Source of the DNA: Cohnella baijiui
Lineage (GTDB): Bacteria > Bacillota > Bacilli > Paenibacillales > Paenibacillaceae
Direction of reading: 5' to 3'
NCBI RefSeq assembly: GCF_020731285.1
Contig: NZ_JAJFOW010000028.1
Location: 1 to 64,000, forward strand
Length of the DNA: 64,000 nt
Below, piece by piece: positions 26,014 through 34,608 of the stretch. Position numbers and translations under genes: made by a program. How positions within the stretch are numbered: position 1 is the stretch's first letter; each line of letters starts with the position of its first letter. A model generated the notes under the pieces. It saw only the letters and a list, made by a program, of their open reading frames with translations, was not told where the DNA came from and searched no databases.

Positions 26014-26019
26014 TTTGCC

Positions 26020-27252
26020 TTAGGGCGTTTCCGAATCGCGCAGATCGTAGCCGAACAAGGGCGGAAAGCTTGACAGGCGAGGGCTGGTCCGGGTGCCGGG
26101 ACGCGCGCCGGTGCCGCCCGTCCGCGACGTACCGGCCGACGACTTGTTGCGTCCGGCGCGCCGCTGGCCGTACAGCCAGAGGGCGTACTCCATCGGACGC
26201 CGGATCGCCGTCTTATACGTCTCCTTTTCGCCCGCCTGGATAAACACCTCGCGCGCGGGCTTGGGGTTCACCTCGAGCAGCCAGACGCGGCCCCGGCGGT
26301 CGATCGCCAGATCCAGCGCCAGCTCGCACAGCGCGCCGTAGGTCGACTCGAGATGCCGGGCGACGCCGATTCCGAGCTTCTCCGCCGTCTCTCGAATTTG
26401 CGACAGCTGATCTTCGTCGTCGATCCACTGACGAAGGAGCGTGTTCATGGAGACGGCTTCGCCGCCTCCATGCAGATTGGAAGTGATGCTGCGCGGCGGC
26501 CCGACGCGGCCCGCGCAGCCCGTCACCTCCCATTCGCCGGAGCCGTTCTTCTGCACGAGCATGCGGTAGTCGTGGACGCGGCCGCTCGGCAGCTTGATGT
26601 GCAAGCCCTGCTGCGCGATATAGCGATTCCCGTGCATATTCCACGACCGGATTGCGGCGGGCAATTGTTCCCGGGTCACGCGCCTGGGCTGGACGATCCG
26701 GCGGTTGAGATCGCGCCCTTGCAGGCTGTAGGCACCGCTGGCGAGCCGCTCGATGCGCAGAATGCCCCGCCCGCCCGTGCCGTTGATCGGCTTGACGTAG
26801 ACGAGCGTATGCTTGCGGAGAAGACCCGTAACGTCGTCGGCCGACTGGTACAGCCGCGTCGCCGGCAGATGGTCGCGGAACGCCGCCACCTTGCCGAGCG
26901 TGCGGTAGACCGTCCATTTGTTCCGCAGCGGCCGGTTGAGGAAGGCAAGGTGGCCGTATTTCCGGCGGAAGGCGAGCAGTCGATCGAAACGCTTGCTTCG
27001 CTGAATGCGGCAGCGGTCGTAAATGAGGTTCGGGAAACGAACCCATTTGCGGTGCCAGGATTTCGTTTCGGGCTTGTAGATCATAGCGTTGATGCGCGCA
27101 TTGACGTCGTCGACGTCATCGGGGGTGAACACGAAGACGTTCATCCCGAGCCTTCGACCCTCCTCGATCATCTTCTCGTAGACGGGCTTATCCTCGATCC
27201 CTCTGCGGTCGCTCAGGTAGAGGGTGAGAATGCCGAGAACGGGCTGGGCCAT
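26020..27252 (-). CDS. YheC/YheD family endospore-coat ATP-grasp protein (paralogue 1)
   Basis: A 410-residue protein of the YheC/YheD ATP-grasp family, associated with the Bacillus spore coat. N-terminal part: LGILTLYLSDRRGIEDKPVYEKM, then FPNLIYDRC. ATP-grasp features: LVYVKPINGTGGRGILRI (Lys plus Gly-rich loop) and metal-binding DLAIDRRGRVWLLEVNPKPAR. The C-terminal 45 residues are a low-complexity Arg/Gly/Ser/Thr tail. It is short like YheC. It is the last gene of the five-paralogue operon, 6 bp after the GNAT gene. The reaction is unknown; ATP-grasp enzymes usually form amide bonds to an acyl phosphate. Confidence 0.9.
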   Translation of the reverse strand: MAQPVLGILTLYLSDRRGIEDKPVYEKMIEEGRRLGMNVFVFTPDDVDDVNARINAMIYKPETKSWHRKWVRFPNLIYDRCRIQRSKRFDRLLAFRRKYGHLAFLNRPLRNKWTVYRTLGKVAAFRDHLPATRLYQSADDVTGLLRKHTLVYVKPINGTGGRGILRIERLASGAYSLQGRDLNRRIVQPRRVTREQLPAAIRSWNMHGNRYIAQQGLHIKLPSGRVHDYRMLVQKNGSGEWEVTGCAGRVGPPRSITSNLHGGGEAVSMNTLLRQWIDDEDQLSQIRETAEKLGIGVARHLESTYGALCELALDLAIDRRGRVWLLEVNPKPAREVFIQAGEKETYKTAIRRPMEYALWLYGQRRAGRNKSSAGTSRTGGTGARPGTRTSPRLSSFPPLFGYDLRDSETP

Positions 27253-27258
27253 CCCGAC

Positions 27259-27789
27259 TCACCTCCGCTCCGATGCCGTCAGGCGGGCGGACTTCGAGCG
27301 CCCTTCGGCAGCGCCGGGTAAGACCGGCACGCCGACGTCGGACTCGGACGCAGGGCGCCAGACGAGCCGCAGTGTCGGCTTGCCCGTCGGACCGACATGC
27401 AGGCCCGACGAAGCGAAGCCGGCCGCCTGGCACATGGCGAGGCTGGCCGGATTGTCGGCGGCGACGTTGCACGACAGCCGTCCCCATGGCTCCGCCAACC
27501 GCATCAGCAGCCGGCGGCCGATGCCCCGGCCCCGCAGCGCCGGATGCACGGCGACCAGGCAGGCGTCTTCGCCATAGCCTTGGGCGAAGGCGACGCCCGC
27601 GGGCTGGCCGCAGGCGGTGAAGGCGACCGCGACGGCCGTGCCCGGCAAGGCCAGCGCGTCTTTGCCCGCGTTCACCATCCTTCGCCATCCGGCTTGGGTG
27701 ATGCGGCGGTCGCTATGGCGCAGCACGAAGCGGAGCAGCGGGAACCGCGCGCGTTCCCACTCTTCCGATGCCAATAACCGGACGATCAT
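27259..27789 (-). CDS. GNAT family N-acetyltransferase within the YheCD operon
   Basis: A 176-residue GNAT protein. The acetyl-CoA site is recognisable in ACLVAVHPALRGRGIGRRLL (Q/RxxGxG/A type, RGRGIG), with CNVAADNPASLAMCQAAGF as the following beta5-alpha element. The last 25 residues are unstructured. ATG 27789 has GGGAGGCGG upstream and overlaps the preceding yheCD stop by 4 bp (ATGA), so the gene belongs to the operon. The acceptor is unknown; the context suggests it modifies the product or substrate of the ATP-grasp enzymes. Confidence 0.85.
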   Translation of the reverse strand: MIVRLLASEEWERARFPLLRFVLRHSDRRITQAGWRRMVNAGKDALALPGTAVAVAFTACGQPAGVAFAQGYGEDACLVAVHPALRGRGIGRRLLMRLAEPWGRLSCNVAADNPASLAMCQAAGFASSGLHVGPTGKPTLRLVWRPASESDVGVPVLPGAAEGRSKSARLTASERR

Positions 27790-28958
27790 CGGGATCCGCC
27801 TCCCTTGTGCTGCGACTGGCGATGCAGATACTGGCTGTATTGGAAAATGCGTTCGAGCGATTTTTGCCGGATATGCGGTTCGTCGAACTTCATCGGCTTC
27901 GAATTCGCTTCGAAGAACCATACGTGGCCGGTCTCGTCGACACCCAGATCCATCGACATCTCGCACATCCTATGCTTCGAGGCTCGCTCGATCCGGCTGG
28001 CCAGCAGGACGGCGGTGTTCTTGACTTTGCTTAACACCCGTTGGGCTTTCTCCTGCCCAAAGACGGAAACGAGCAACCTTTCCGGATCCTCGATGCTGCC
28101 CCCGCGCGGCACGTGGGTCGTGATGCTGGTATTGCCCGCGAGTCGGGCGCCGATTCCCGTGAGTTCCCAGACGCCGTTCTGATTTTTCTGGATCAGCGCG
28201 CGCAGGTCGAACGGCCGATCGTTCACCGAAGCGAGCGAGATGCCCTGCTGGGCGATATAGGGTTCTCCCGCCGCCTTCGACTGTCTGCGGATGCGCGACC
28301 AGAGCCGGGATATCGTTGCGCAGTTGTAGGTGCGGCTGCCTCGCTCTTCCTGAATTTGCAGCCGATAGGGCAGCTGCCTTTCCGGCAATACGCGTACCTT
28401 CATGATGCCGACGCCGGCCTTGCCCATGATCGGCTTCAGATAGATCTGCGAATGGCGCTTCAGCAGAGAGGAGAGGACGAGCGGCTCGGTGAGCCGCCGC
28501 GTTTCCGGCACGTAGGCGCGCGTTCTTCTGGCCTCGTTCAGCCATTTGAACAGCGTCCATTTGTTAAAGAAGCGACGGTTGAACAAAATGATGTCGGGTC
28601 GGTTCGCGATCGCGGCGAGCTTCTTTTTAACCCATGGCAGCCGTTCGTCTTCGCGCTGAGGGATGCGGTTGTAGACGAAGTTCGGGCGGGGAAACCAGGC
28701 TTCCATCCAACTGTCCTTAGATGCGTTGTAGGTGTAGCCGATCACCCTCGCGCTCGAAAGCTTCAGGTTTTTGACCGTGACGACGTAGGTCAGGAATCCC
28801 TGCTCTTCGCCCGTCGCGAGCAAATCGGAGAAGTTGTGGCGGTTGCCCCGGAACAGCTGGATGTCGTCGTCGATCGTGAGGATCGCGAGTACCGGTCTGC
28901 TTTGGATGGCCGCCTCCGCGAAGGAGGAAACGTCGACTTGCGTTTTCCGCTTCATCAA
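27786..28958 (-). CDS. YheC/YheD family endospore-coat ATP-grasp protein (paralogue 2)
   Basis: 390 residues, YheC-length. It has RPVLAILTIDDDIQLFRGNR at the start, FPRPNFVYNRIPQR, the Gly-rich ATP loop in IYLKPIMGKAGVGIMKVR, and metal ligands in MDLGVDETGHVWFFEANSKP. YIAQQGISLASVNDRPFDLR matches the corresponding part of the other paralogues. It overlaps its neighbours by 4 bp on both sides, so translation of the whole operon is coupled. Function is as for the family: spore-coat associated, reaction unknown. Confidence 0.9.
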   Translation of the reverse strand: MMKRKTQVDVSSFAEAAIQSRPVLAILTIDDDIQLFRGNRHNFSDLLATGEEQGFLTYVVTVKNLKLSSARVIGYTYNASKDSWMEAWFPRPNFVYNRIPQREDERLPWVKKKLAAIANRPDIILFNRRFFNKWTLFKWLNEARRTRAYVPETRRLTEPLVLSSLLKRHSQIYLKPIMGKAGVGIMKVRVLPERQLPYRLQIQEERGSRTYNCATISRLWSRIRRQSKAAGEPYIAQQGISLASVNDRPFDLRALIQKNQNGVWELTGIGARLAGNTSITTHVPRGGSIEDPERLLVSVFGQEKAQRVLSKVKNTAVLLASRIERASKHRMCEMSMDLGVDETGHVWFFEANSKPMKFDEPHIRQKSLERIFQYSQYLHRQSQHKGGGSR

Positions 28959-30328
28959 GATTCATCCTTCTTTCGGAATTTACTCAGGTAGAGGCAATGG
29001 TCCAGAATGTAGCCGAGCGATGCCCTCCCTTGTTCCTTCAGCGCCGGATGCTTGAAAATGGAGCGGCCGGGCTTCGCGTTCGCTTCGAACATCCATACGT
29101 CGCCGTCGCGGTCGATGCCGATATCGAGCCCCAGCTCCCCGAGCGTATGGTTGTAGTTGCGCTCAATCGCTTCGGACAGCCGGACGGCGATGTCTTTGGC
29201 GTCTTGGAGCACTTCGCCGGACCGGTTGCCGAACGTCCGGCTCAGCGCCTGCTCCGGCGTCATCAGCTGGCCGCCGTTTTTGATATGGGTCGTGACGCTG
29301 CCGCGGCCGGCTTTCTTCGCGCCGATGCCGGCGACAACCCAGTTGTTGCTGCCGTCCTTGTGCATGTGGAAGCGGAAATCGATCGGACAGTTGTCGATCT
29401 CGACCAGCCGAATGCCCTGCTGGACCACGTAGCCGGACAGACCGCTCCCGTGGCGGGCTCGGAGCATCTTCATCAAGCTGTTGAAATTGGTGAAGCGAAG
29501 CAGCACGTTGCTCGAACCTCTGCGGTAGCGGACGAAGTACCCTCGTCGCGGATGGTACGTGAGCCGGTAGATCCCCATGCCGAGACTGCCGCCCGTCGGT
29601 TTGTAGTAGAGGAATTGGTGCTTTTCCAGCAGTTCCTTGATCTTTTCGGGAGACGGATTGTTGACCGACTCGGGCAAATGGCGCAGCGCTTCCGGGTCAT
29701 TGTCGAGCAGCGTGTAGACGTCGGACTTGTTGAAGAAGCTCCAGTTGAAAAACGGAATGCGGCGCCGGACGAACTTTTCCCGGAGCGCGGTGATGGCCGT
29801 TCCCGTTTCGGCGCGACGGCTCGGAAGCCGATTGTAGACGACATCGGGGAGGGGGACGACTTTGCGTATCCAACCTCCGCTTCCGTTCAGGAACCAGCCG
29901 TGTACCGTTTCCTGCTGCCAGTTGATGTCGCGCGGGGTGAAGGCGAAGAAGTACGCTTTTTTCTGCCCCATCGCCAACAGCTGCTTGACGAAGCCCGTGC
30001 GGGGGCCGAACGGGGCGCTGGGCGATCGGTTGCCGTCCGTCAGCACGCCGATCAGAGGCCCGAGCTGGATCTCTTCGCTGTCAGCGTTGGCCAGATAAAC
30101 GTTGCCGGATTTCGGGATGCGGACGGAGCGGCGAAGGCCGGCGGACAGGAAGACGTGGTGGCCTTTGCGCTTGACGGTACGCACGGTGGCCGTCACGACG
30201 TCGCGCCCGAGCTTGACGTTGATCGTCTTCCGTCCGTTAAGCTCCAGCAGCTTCGCGAGCGGGCTGGACACCCACACGATCTTCTCGGACTGCTGCGTGA
30301 AATGGACGTTACATAGGGTCAAACTCAT
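28955..30328 (-). CDS. YheC/YheD family endospore-coat ATP-grasp protein (paralogue 3, YheD-like)
   Basis: 457 residues, close to B. subtilis YheD in length. It carries an extra N-terminal domain of about 110 residues (beta-rich: ITVKLGRDVV-like INVKLGRDVVTATVRTVKRK, SVRIPKSGNVYLANADSEE). Then come LGPLIGVLTDG, VVPLPDVVYNRLPSR, the ATP loop YYKPTGGSLGMGIYRL and metal ligands LDIGIDRDGDVWMFEANAKP. ATG 30328 has GGAGGG upstream and is preferred to longer starts. Its 5' end overlaps the next gene's stop by 20 bp. Confidence 0.9.
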   Translation of the reverse strand: MSLTLCNVHFTQQSEKIVWVSSPLAKLLELNGRKTINVKLGRDVVTATVRTVKRKGHHVFLSAGLRRSVRIPKSGNVYLANADSEEIQLGPLIGVLTDGNRSPSAPFGPRTGFVKQLLAMGQKKAYFFAFTPRDINWQQETVHGWFLNGSGGWIRKVVPLPDVVYNRLPSRRAETGTAITALREKFVRRRIPFFNWSFFNKSDVYTLLDNDPEALRHLPESVNNPSPEKIKELLEKHQFLYYKPTGGSLGMGIYRLTYHPRRGYFVRYRRGSSNVLLRFTNFNSLMKMLRARHGSGLSGYVVQQGIRLVEIDNCPIDFRFHMHKDGSNNWVVAGIGAKKAGRGSVTTHIKNGGQLMTPEQALSRTFGNRSGEVLQDAKDIAVRLSEAIERNYNHTLGELGLDIGIDRDGDVWMFEANAKPGRSIFKHPALKEQGRASLGYILDHCLYLSKFRKKDES

Positions 30329-31526
30329 GGAATACCCTCCCAGATGATCGAAGCAGGATGTATCTCGCATAGGCGAGCGGTCTGTCCGCGGCTTGCTGTA
30401 CGGCTGCCGGACCGGCACAGATCATGGAAGCGCGGCCGGGCTTGGTGTTCGCTTCGAGAAACCAAAGTCGGCGTTCCCGGTCGACGCCGAAATCCAATCC
30501 GAGCTCGGCGAAGCGTCCGTACAGTTGTTCCAAGCGCGAAACGATGGCATGCGAAGCGAGCTCGACGTCGCGAAGCAATGGTTTGGCGGCCGATTCCCCG
30601 AACAGGACGGACAGGTGCGCAAGGGCGTTCGCCGCCCGGCCTCCGCCGTGAAGATTGGCGGTCACCGACTCCGGCTTGCCGCAGCGTACGACCGTGCCCG
30701 CCGGCGTCCAGGCGCCGCTGCCGTCCTTCTGCATGAGCACGCGCAAATCGTAAGGCTCGCCCTGATCGTTGCGCAGGTCGAGCAAAGGCTGCATCAGGTA
30801 CGGACGCCTGCCGATCCAGCGGTCGATGCGGCGAAGCGCCGTCGCTTCCTCCATGCGATCCAAGCGAAACGGCCGATTGGCGCCATCACGGCCGCGCAGG
30901 TCGACGGCGCCGGCTTCTCGCCGGCGGGCGACGGAGATGACCCTGCGGCCCTGGGAGCCATGCGTCGGCTTGAGAAAGGCGGACTCCCCATGGACGCTCA
31001 GCCAGGAGGACAGGGAGACGGGGCCGCGGTAACGGGCGCTCGGCGGCAGGAGCGGCCGGATGTCCTCGTAGCGGGACAGCGTCCGCAGCACTTCCGATTT
31101 GCCGGGCAGCCGTCCGTTCAACAAGTGAAAGCAGCCTGCGGCCCTCATCCGGGCGAGCCCCTCTCGGAAGCGGTAGCGGACGGCGGCGTTGTCCGGCCAA
31201 GCGCGGTCGTAGAGCAGGTCGGGCACCTGGGCGTCGGTGCGGACCCATCCCTCCTCGGGCGACCGATGCCAGCCCTGAACGGTACGGCTGGCGTCCTCCA
31301 AGGTCGACGGGTCGAAGGCAAACGCCTGCAGGCCGTGTCGGCAGGCGGCGTCCAGCAGGCGCCGCACGAACGAAGCTTCGGCGAACGGCGTCGGCCCCGG
31401 GCGTTCGCAGACGAGGATTCCGATCGCAAGACGGCGCCGATCGGAACGGCCTTGCGCCGGCCCGGAGGCGGCGCGTACGGCGGTGCGGCCTGCCGCGCCG
31501 TCAAAAACCGGAGAGATAGCGGGCAT
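30309..31526 (-). CDS. YheC/YheD family endospore-coat ATP-grasp protein (paralogue 4)
   Basis: 405 residues, YheC-length, the most GC-rich and divergent of the set. Family elements: RLAIGILVCERPGP, VPDLLYDRAW, YLMQPLLDLRNDQGEPYDLR, and metal ligands LDFGVDRERRLWFLEANTKP. In the ATP loop (FLKPTHGSQGRRVISV) the second conserved Gly is Arg, unlike GxGI in paralogues 1, 2, 3 and 5. ATP handling may therefore be altered. It overlaps paralogue 3 by 20 bp and paralogue 5 by 26 bp. Confidence 0.88.
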   Translation of the reverse strand: MPAISPVFDGAAGRTAVRAASGPAQGRSDRRRLAIGILVCERPGPTPFAEASFVRRLLDAACRHGLQAFAFDPSTLEDASRTVQGWHRSPEEGWVRTDAQVPDLLYDRAWPDNAAVRYRFREGLARMRAAGCFHLLNGRLPGKSEVLRTLSRYEDIRPLLPPSARYRGPVSLSSWLSVHGESAFLKPTHGSQGRRVISVARRREAGAVDLRGRDGANRPFRLDRMEEATALRRIDRWIGRRPYLMQPLLDLRNDQGEPYDLRVLMQKDGSGAWTPAGTVVRCGKPESVTANLHGGGRAANALAHLSVLFGESAAKPLLRDVELASHAIVSRLEQLYGRFAELGLDFGVDRERRLWFLEANTKPGRASMICAGPAAVQQAADRPLAYARYILLRSSGRVFHEFDPM

Positions 31527-32868
31527 ATTGAATCATCATCCGTACCGAAGGACGGATTTTCCCCTCGTTTAATGGTGTATTGTCGTTTTTGGACGGTTTG
31601 GAGTTCACTTCGAGAAGCCAAATCCGTCCGGACGTATCAAGTGCGAGATCGATGCCGAGCTCCCCGAAATGGGCGGGGATATGGTCCTCGATCCCGCGGG
31701 AGATGTCGAGCGCCGCCTTGCGCAGCCGAGCCGAGGCGTCCTTGCGGCCGGCCAGGGGCAGATTGGTCTTGCCGACCGCCTCGCGCACGGTCGAGAGCGT
31801 CCCGCCGCGCGCCAGGTTCGACACGTAATGCTGATTGCCCGCCGTCCGCGCAACGATGGAGGTGACGGTCCACTTGCCGGTCGCGTTTTTCTGCGTCAAG
31901 GCGCGGAAGTCGACCGGCCGGCCGCCGACGTCGATCAGCGTCAGGCCTTGCTGGATCAAGTACCGGACCGATTTCATCTTGCCGCTGATCGCAGAGAACA
32001 GCTTCAGCAGGTTCGGATACGTTTGCCGTTTCGCCCCGCCTGTCGTCGTGAAGGACGCCTGCCAGCCTTCCTGGCCGACGCGGGAGAGGCGAATGATCCC
32101 TTTGCCCAAGGAGCCGCGGACCGGCTTCAGGAAGACGACCGGATAGCGCGAGCACATGTTCTTGAGCATCGTGTAGTTCTGCAGGGAGTGCGATTCGGGC
32201 AAGTAGCGCTGTAGCGATGAATCGCCCTTGAGCGCGCTGAACACCTCGGATTTGTCGAGAAATTTTTCGTTGAACACCTGGGCGCCGTGCCGCTGCTTGA
32301 TCTCGTTCATAAACTTCTGAACGCTCGGACGGTTTTCCAGCTTGCGATACGTCAGTCGGTTGTTCACGACGTCCGGCGCGGGAAGCGAGGTCTTGTGCCA
32401 GCCCGACTGATACACCCAGCCTTCGACGGTGCCGGTCTGCGAACCGATGTCGTCCGGCGTAAAGAAGTATACGAACGCGCCCTGGTTGCGGCAGGCGGCG
32501 ACGAGCTCCCGGCAGAACATCGTGATCGAGCCGAACGGCTTGTCGGGCTGCTGCGGATAGTCCCGGCTGATCAAAACGCCGATCACCGGTCCGAGCGAGA
32601 GGGTTCGCGTCGCCTGCCGGTACTGTATGCGCAGCGGCGTGCCGGTCTGAATGCCCATCCGCCTGGCGAGCGAATGGCTAATGCGTAATCCGTCGTAGCG
32701 AGGGATCGGGGTAACGGAGACGGATTCCCTGAATGAACCGAATTGAAGGACAAGATGCTGGTTGGCCGGGATTTTGGCTTGCTTCATCACGGATTCCCCC
32801 AGCATCAGGACGTCGCCATCCATCATGCCGGAGCTGATGACCTGGACGTCGACTTTTGGGGTAGGCAT
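31501..32868 (-). CDS. YheC/YheD family endospore-coat ATP-grasp protein (paralogue 5, YheD-like, first gene)
   Basis: 455 residues with the same two-part layout as paralogue 3. The N-terminal domain of about 105 residues (VLQFGSFRESVSVTPIPRYD, ISHSLARRMGIQTGTPLRIQ) precedes LGPVIGVLISRDYPQQPDKP, the ATP loop FLKPVRGSLGKGIIRL and metal ligands IDLALDTSGRIWLLEVNSKP. ATG 32868 has AAGGAGA upstream. It is the first gene of the operon. On the minus strand upstream, CATATGAT (32969-32976) with AC about 17 nt further upstream loosely recalls a sigma-K promoter. Confidence 0.9.
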   Translation of the reverse strand: MPTPKVDVQVISSGMMDGDVLMLGESVMKQAKIPANQHLVLQFGSFRESVSVTPIPRYDGLRISHSLARRMGIQTGTPLRIQYRQATRTLSLGPVIGVLISRDYPQQPDKPFGSITMFCRELVAACRNQGAFVYFFTPDDIGSQTGTVEGWVYQSGWHKTSLPAPDVVNNRLTYRKLENRPSVQKFMNEIKQRHGAQVFNEKFLDKSEVFSALKGDSSLQRYLPESHSLQNYTMLKNMCSRYPVVFLKPVRGSLGKGIIRLSRVGQEGWQASFTTTGGAKRQTYPNLLKLFSAISGKMKSVRYLIQQGLTLIDVGGRPVDFRALTQKNATGKWTVTSIVARTAGNQHYVSNLARGGTLSTVREAVGKTNLPLAGRKDASARLRKAALDISRGIEDHIPAHFGELGIDLALDTSGRIWLLEVNSKPSKNDNTPLNEGKIRPSVRMMIQYARYLSGF

Positions 32869-32990
32869 GATCGTTCTCCTTCCACCGTGCTTGAGAAGTC
32901 TGGCGAAGGCATCTGGCAAGGATCTCGTAGCGTCCTTCCCGGGGGCAGGCGAGAATACTCCATCATATGAGGACATCTATTCTTAGGTGA

Positions 32991-33020
32991 TTGGCCACCT
33001 TTGCCCAAAAACTCTATACT
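32991..33020 (+). promoter_or_regulatory. sigma-A promoter of the MBL hydrolase gene
   Basis: TTGGCC (32991-32996), 18-bp spacer, TATACT (33015-33020), about 100 nt before the ATG. Confidence 0.5.
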
Positions 33021-33121
33021 GGAGGATGTGGAACGCGGGTAAACGAGCCCGGAACGGGTTGTATTCAAGCACCCGCCAAGCGGGCCTGAAGATGGAATAA
33101 AGTTACGGGGAGGCGTGCGAC

Positions 33122-34201
33122 ATGAGCGAGGCGGGGACATGGACGAGACACGAAAACGGGTGGGTGCAGCTTCGGGTGCCGCTTCCTTTTTCGTTAAAAT
33201 GGGTGAACAGCTACGTGCTGCCGGACGGCGCCGGTTATTCGGTCGTCGATCCGGGTTTGCGATCCGCGGATGCCGAAGCTTGCTGGGAAGCGGCGCTCGG
33301 CGCGCTCGGCATCGGCTGGCGGGACGTGACGGGAATCGTGCTCACGCATCATCATCCCGACCACTACGGCTTGTCCGGCTGGATGCAGGAGCGGACGGGG
33401 GCTTCCGTTTATCTGTCGGCTGAGGCTCGCGTTTATGCGGAAAAGCTGTGGGGCGAAGGGGAGACGTTCTCGGACGAGCTGATCGCGGCATTCCGCTCGT
33501 ACGGTTTACCGGAGAAGCTTGTGCCGGCGATGCAGGCGCATCTGGAAGGCGTGAAGGCGCAGGTGAATCCACCGCCGCGGGAGGTGCGGCTCGTCGAAGC
33601 GGGCGCGCCGCTGGCGTTCGGCGGGGCGTCGTGGACGCCGATCGCCGGGGAAGGGCATGCGCCCGGGCATCTGTCGTACTACGATGAGGCCAGAGGGCTG
33701 CTGCTTTGCGGCGACCAGGTGCTGCCGGACATCACGCCGAACATCGGCTGGATGCCGGATGCGGATCCCGACCCGCTTGGCGCTTTTCTCGACAGTTTAG
33801 AGGCGCTGCGCCCGCTGGAGGTCGCGCGGGCCTATCCGGGCCACCGGGACCCGTTCGACCGGTTCGGCGAACGCGTCGAAGCGATCGTCGCCCATCACGA
33901 ACGCCGGCTGCGTCGAATGGCCGAGCTTGCCGCGGAGGCGGGCGAGCCGCTTTCCGCCTTCGAGATGTGCGAGCGGTTGTTCGGCGCCCGTTTGCAGGGC
34001 AACGCGCACAATCTGCGGTTCGCGATGGCCGAAACGATCGCGCATCTCGTCCGCCTGGAACGGTCCGGGCGTGTGGAACGGGTAGAGGAGAGTGCGGACG
34101 GGGCCGTCCGGCAGGCAGTCGGGAAGCCGCTCATCCGGTTTCGGCCGAGCGAGGACATGCGACAAGCGGTCGGGACGAAAGCCGACGGTACGACCGCGTA
34201 G
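33122..34201 (+). CDS. MBL-fold metallo-hydrolase
   Basis: A 359-residue metallo-beta-lactamase fold hydrolase. It has the metal motif THHHPDH (75-81), GEGHAPGHLSYYD and LLCGDQVLP, and the later His in AYPGHRDPF. About 90 C-terminal residues follow (AHHERRLRRMAELA...FEMCERLFG), resembling the winged-helix-like extension of LACTB2/RNase-like relatives. Substrate unknown. GGGGAGG precedes ATG 33122. It diverges from the YheCD operon and has a terminator at 34317. Confidence 0.88.
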   Translation: MSEAGTWTRHENGWVQLRVPLPFSLKWVNSYVLPDGAGYSVVDPGLRSADAEACWEAALGALGIGWRDVTGIVLTHHHPDHYGLSGWMQERTGASVYLSAEARVYAEKLWGEGETFSDELIAAFRSYGLPEKLVPAMQAHLEGVKAQVNPPPREVRLVEAGAPLAFGGASWTPIAGEGHAPGHLSYYDEARGLLLCGDQVLPDITPNIGWMPDADPDPLGAFLDSLEALRPLEVARAYPGHRDPFDRFGERVEAIVAHHERRLRRMAELAAEAGEPLSAFEMCERLFGARLQGNAHNLRFAMAETIAHLVRLERSGRVERVEESADGAVRQAVGKPLIRFRPSEDMRQAVGTKADGTTA

Positions 34202-34316
34202 CTGATTTCCGCTATTTCGAAAGTCGAGGCAGGATAGGCAGGATTGCACGTGCCGGAAACCTCCATTGCCTGGGAAATGGAAGGTCCAATTCGATAGCCA
34301 GATCCCTAGCGCGTCC

Positions 34317-34374
34317 CAAAAAAAGCCTTGGCAGACTACGCCGCGAAGCGGCGCCGGTCGGCCAAGGCTTTTTG
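34317..34374. terminator. bidirectional terminator
   Basis: AAAAAAAGCCTTGGC pairs with GGCCAAGGCTTTTTG across an internal GCCGC/GCGGC stem. It serves the MBL gene and the minus-strand esterase remnant and yutG. Confidence 0.85.
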
Positions 34375-34395
34375 ACGGGATTATCGGCGCTTAGG

Positions 34396-34593
34396 TCAGA
34401 CTGCTGCTTCGTTTTGCAGCACGTCCATGAACAGCTGCAGCCGCGGCACGATGCTGCCGGGGAAGCCTTCGCGTCCGTAATTGCGGGAGACGGCGATCTC
34501 CTTGTCGCATGTCAGGCGATTGTAAGCGGCGAAGAAGGTGGACGGCGGCGTGATCGTGTCGACCAGGCCGATGCACATCCAGACCGGCACCAA
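34396..34593 (-). pseudogene. 3' remnant of an acetylxylan esterase / cephalosporin-C deacetylase gene
   Basis: About 65 residues resembling the C-terminus of the AXE1 esterase family: the pattern GLVDTITPPSTFFAAYNRLT matches the family's GLxDxxxPPSTxFAAYN around the catalytic Asp. The catalytic Ser-containing part is absent, and the fragment begins within about 20 bp of the yutG stop. The usual protein is about 320 residues, so four fifths is lost. The final segment lacks the expected His motif (GHE), reading YGREG instead. Confidence 0.65.
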
Positions 34594-34608
34594 TTGCGGG
34601 ATCCGTTC

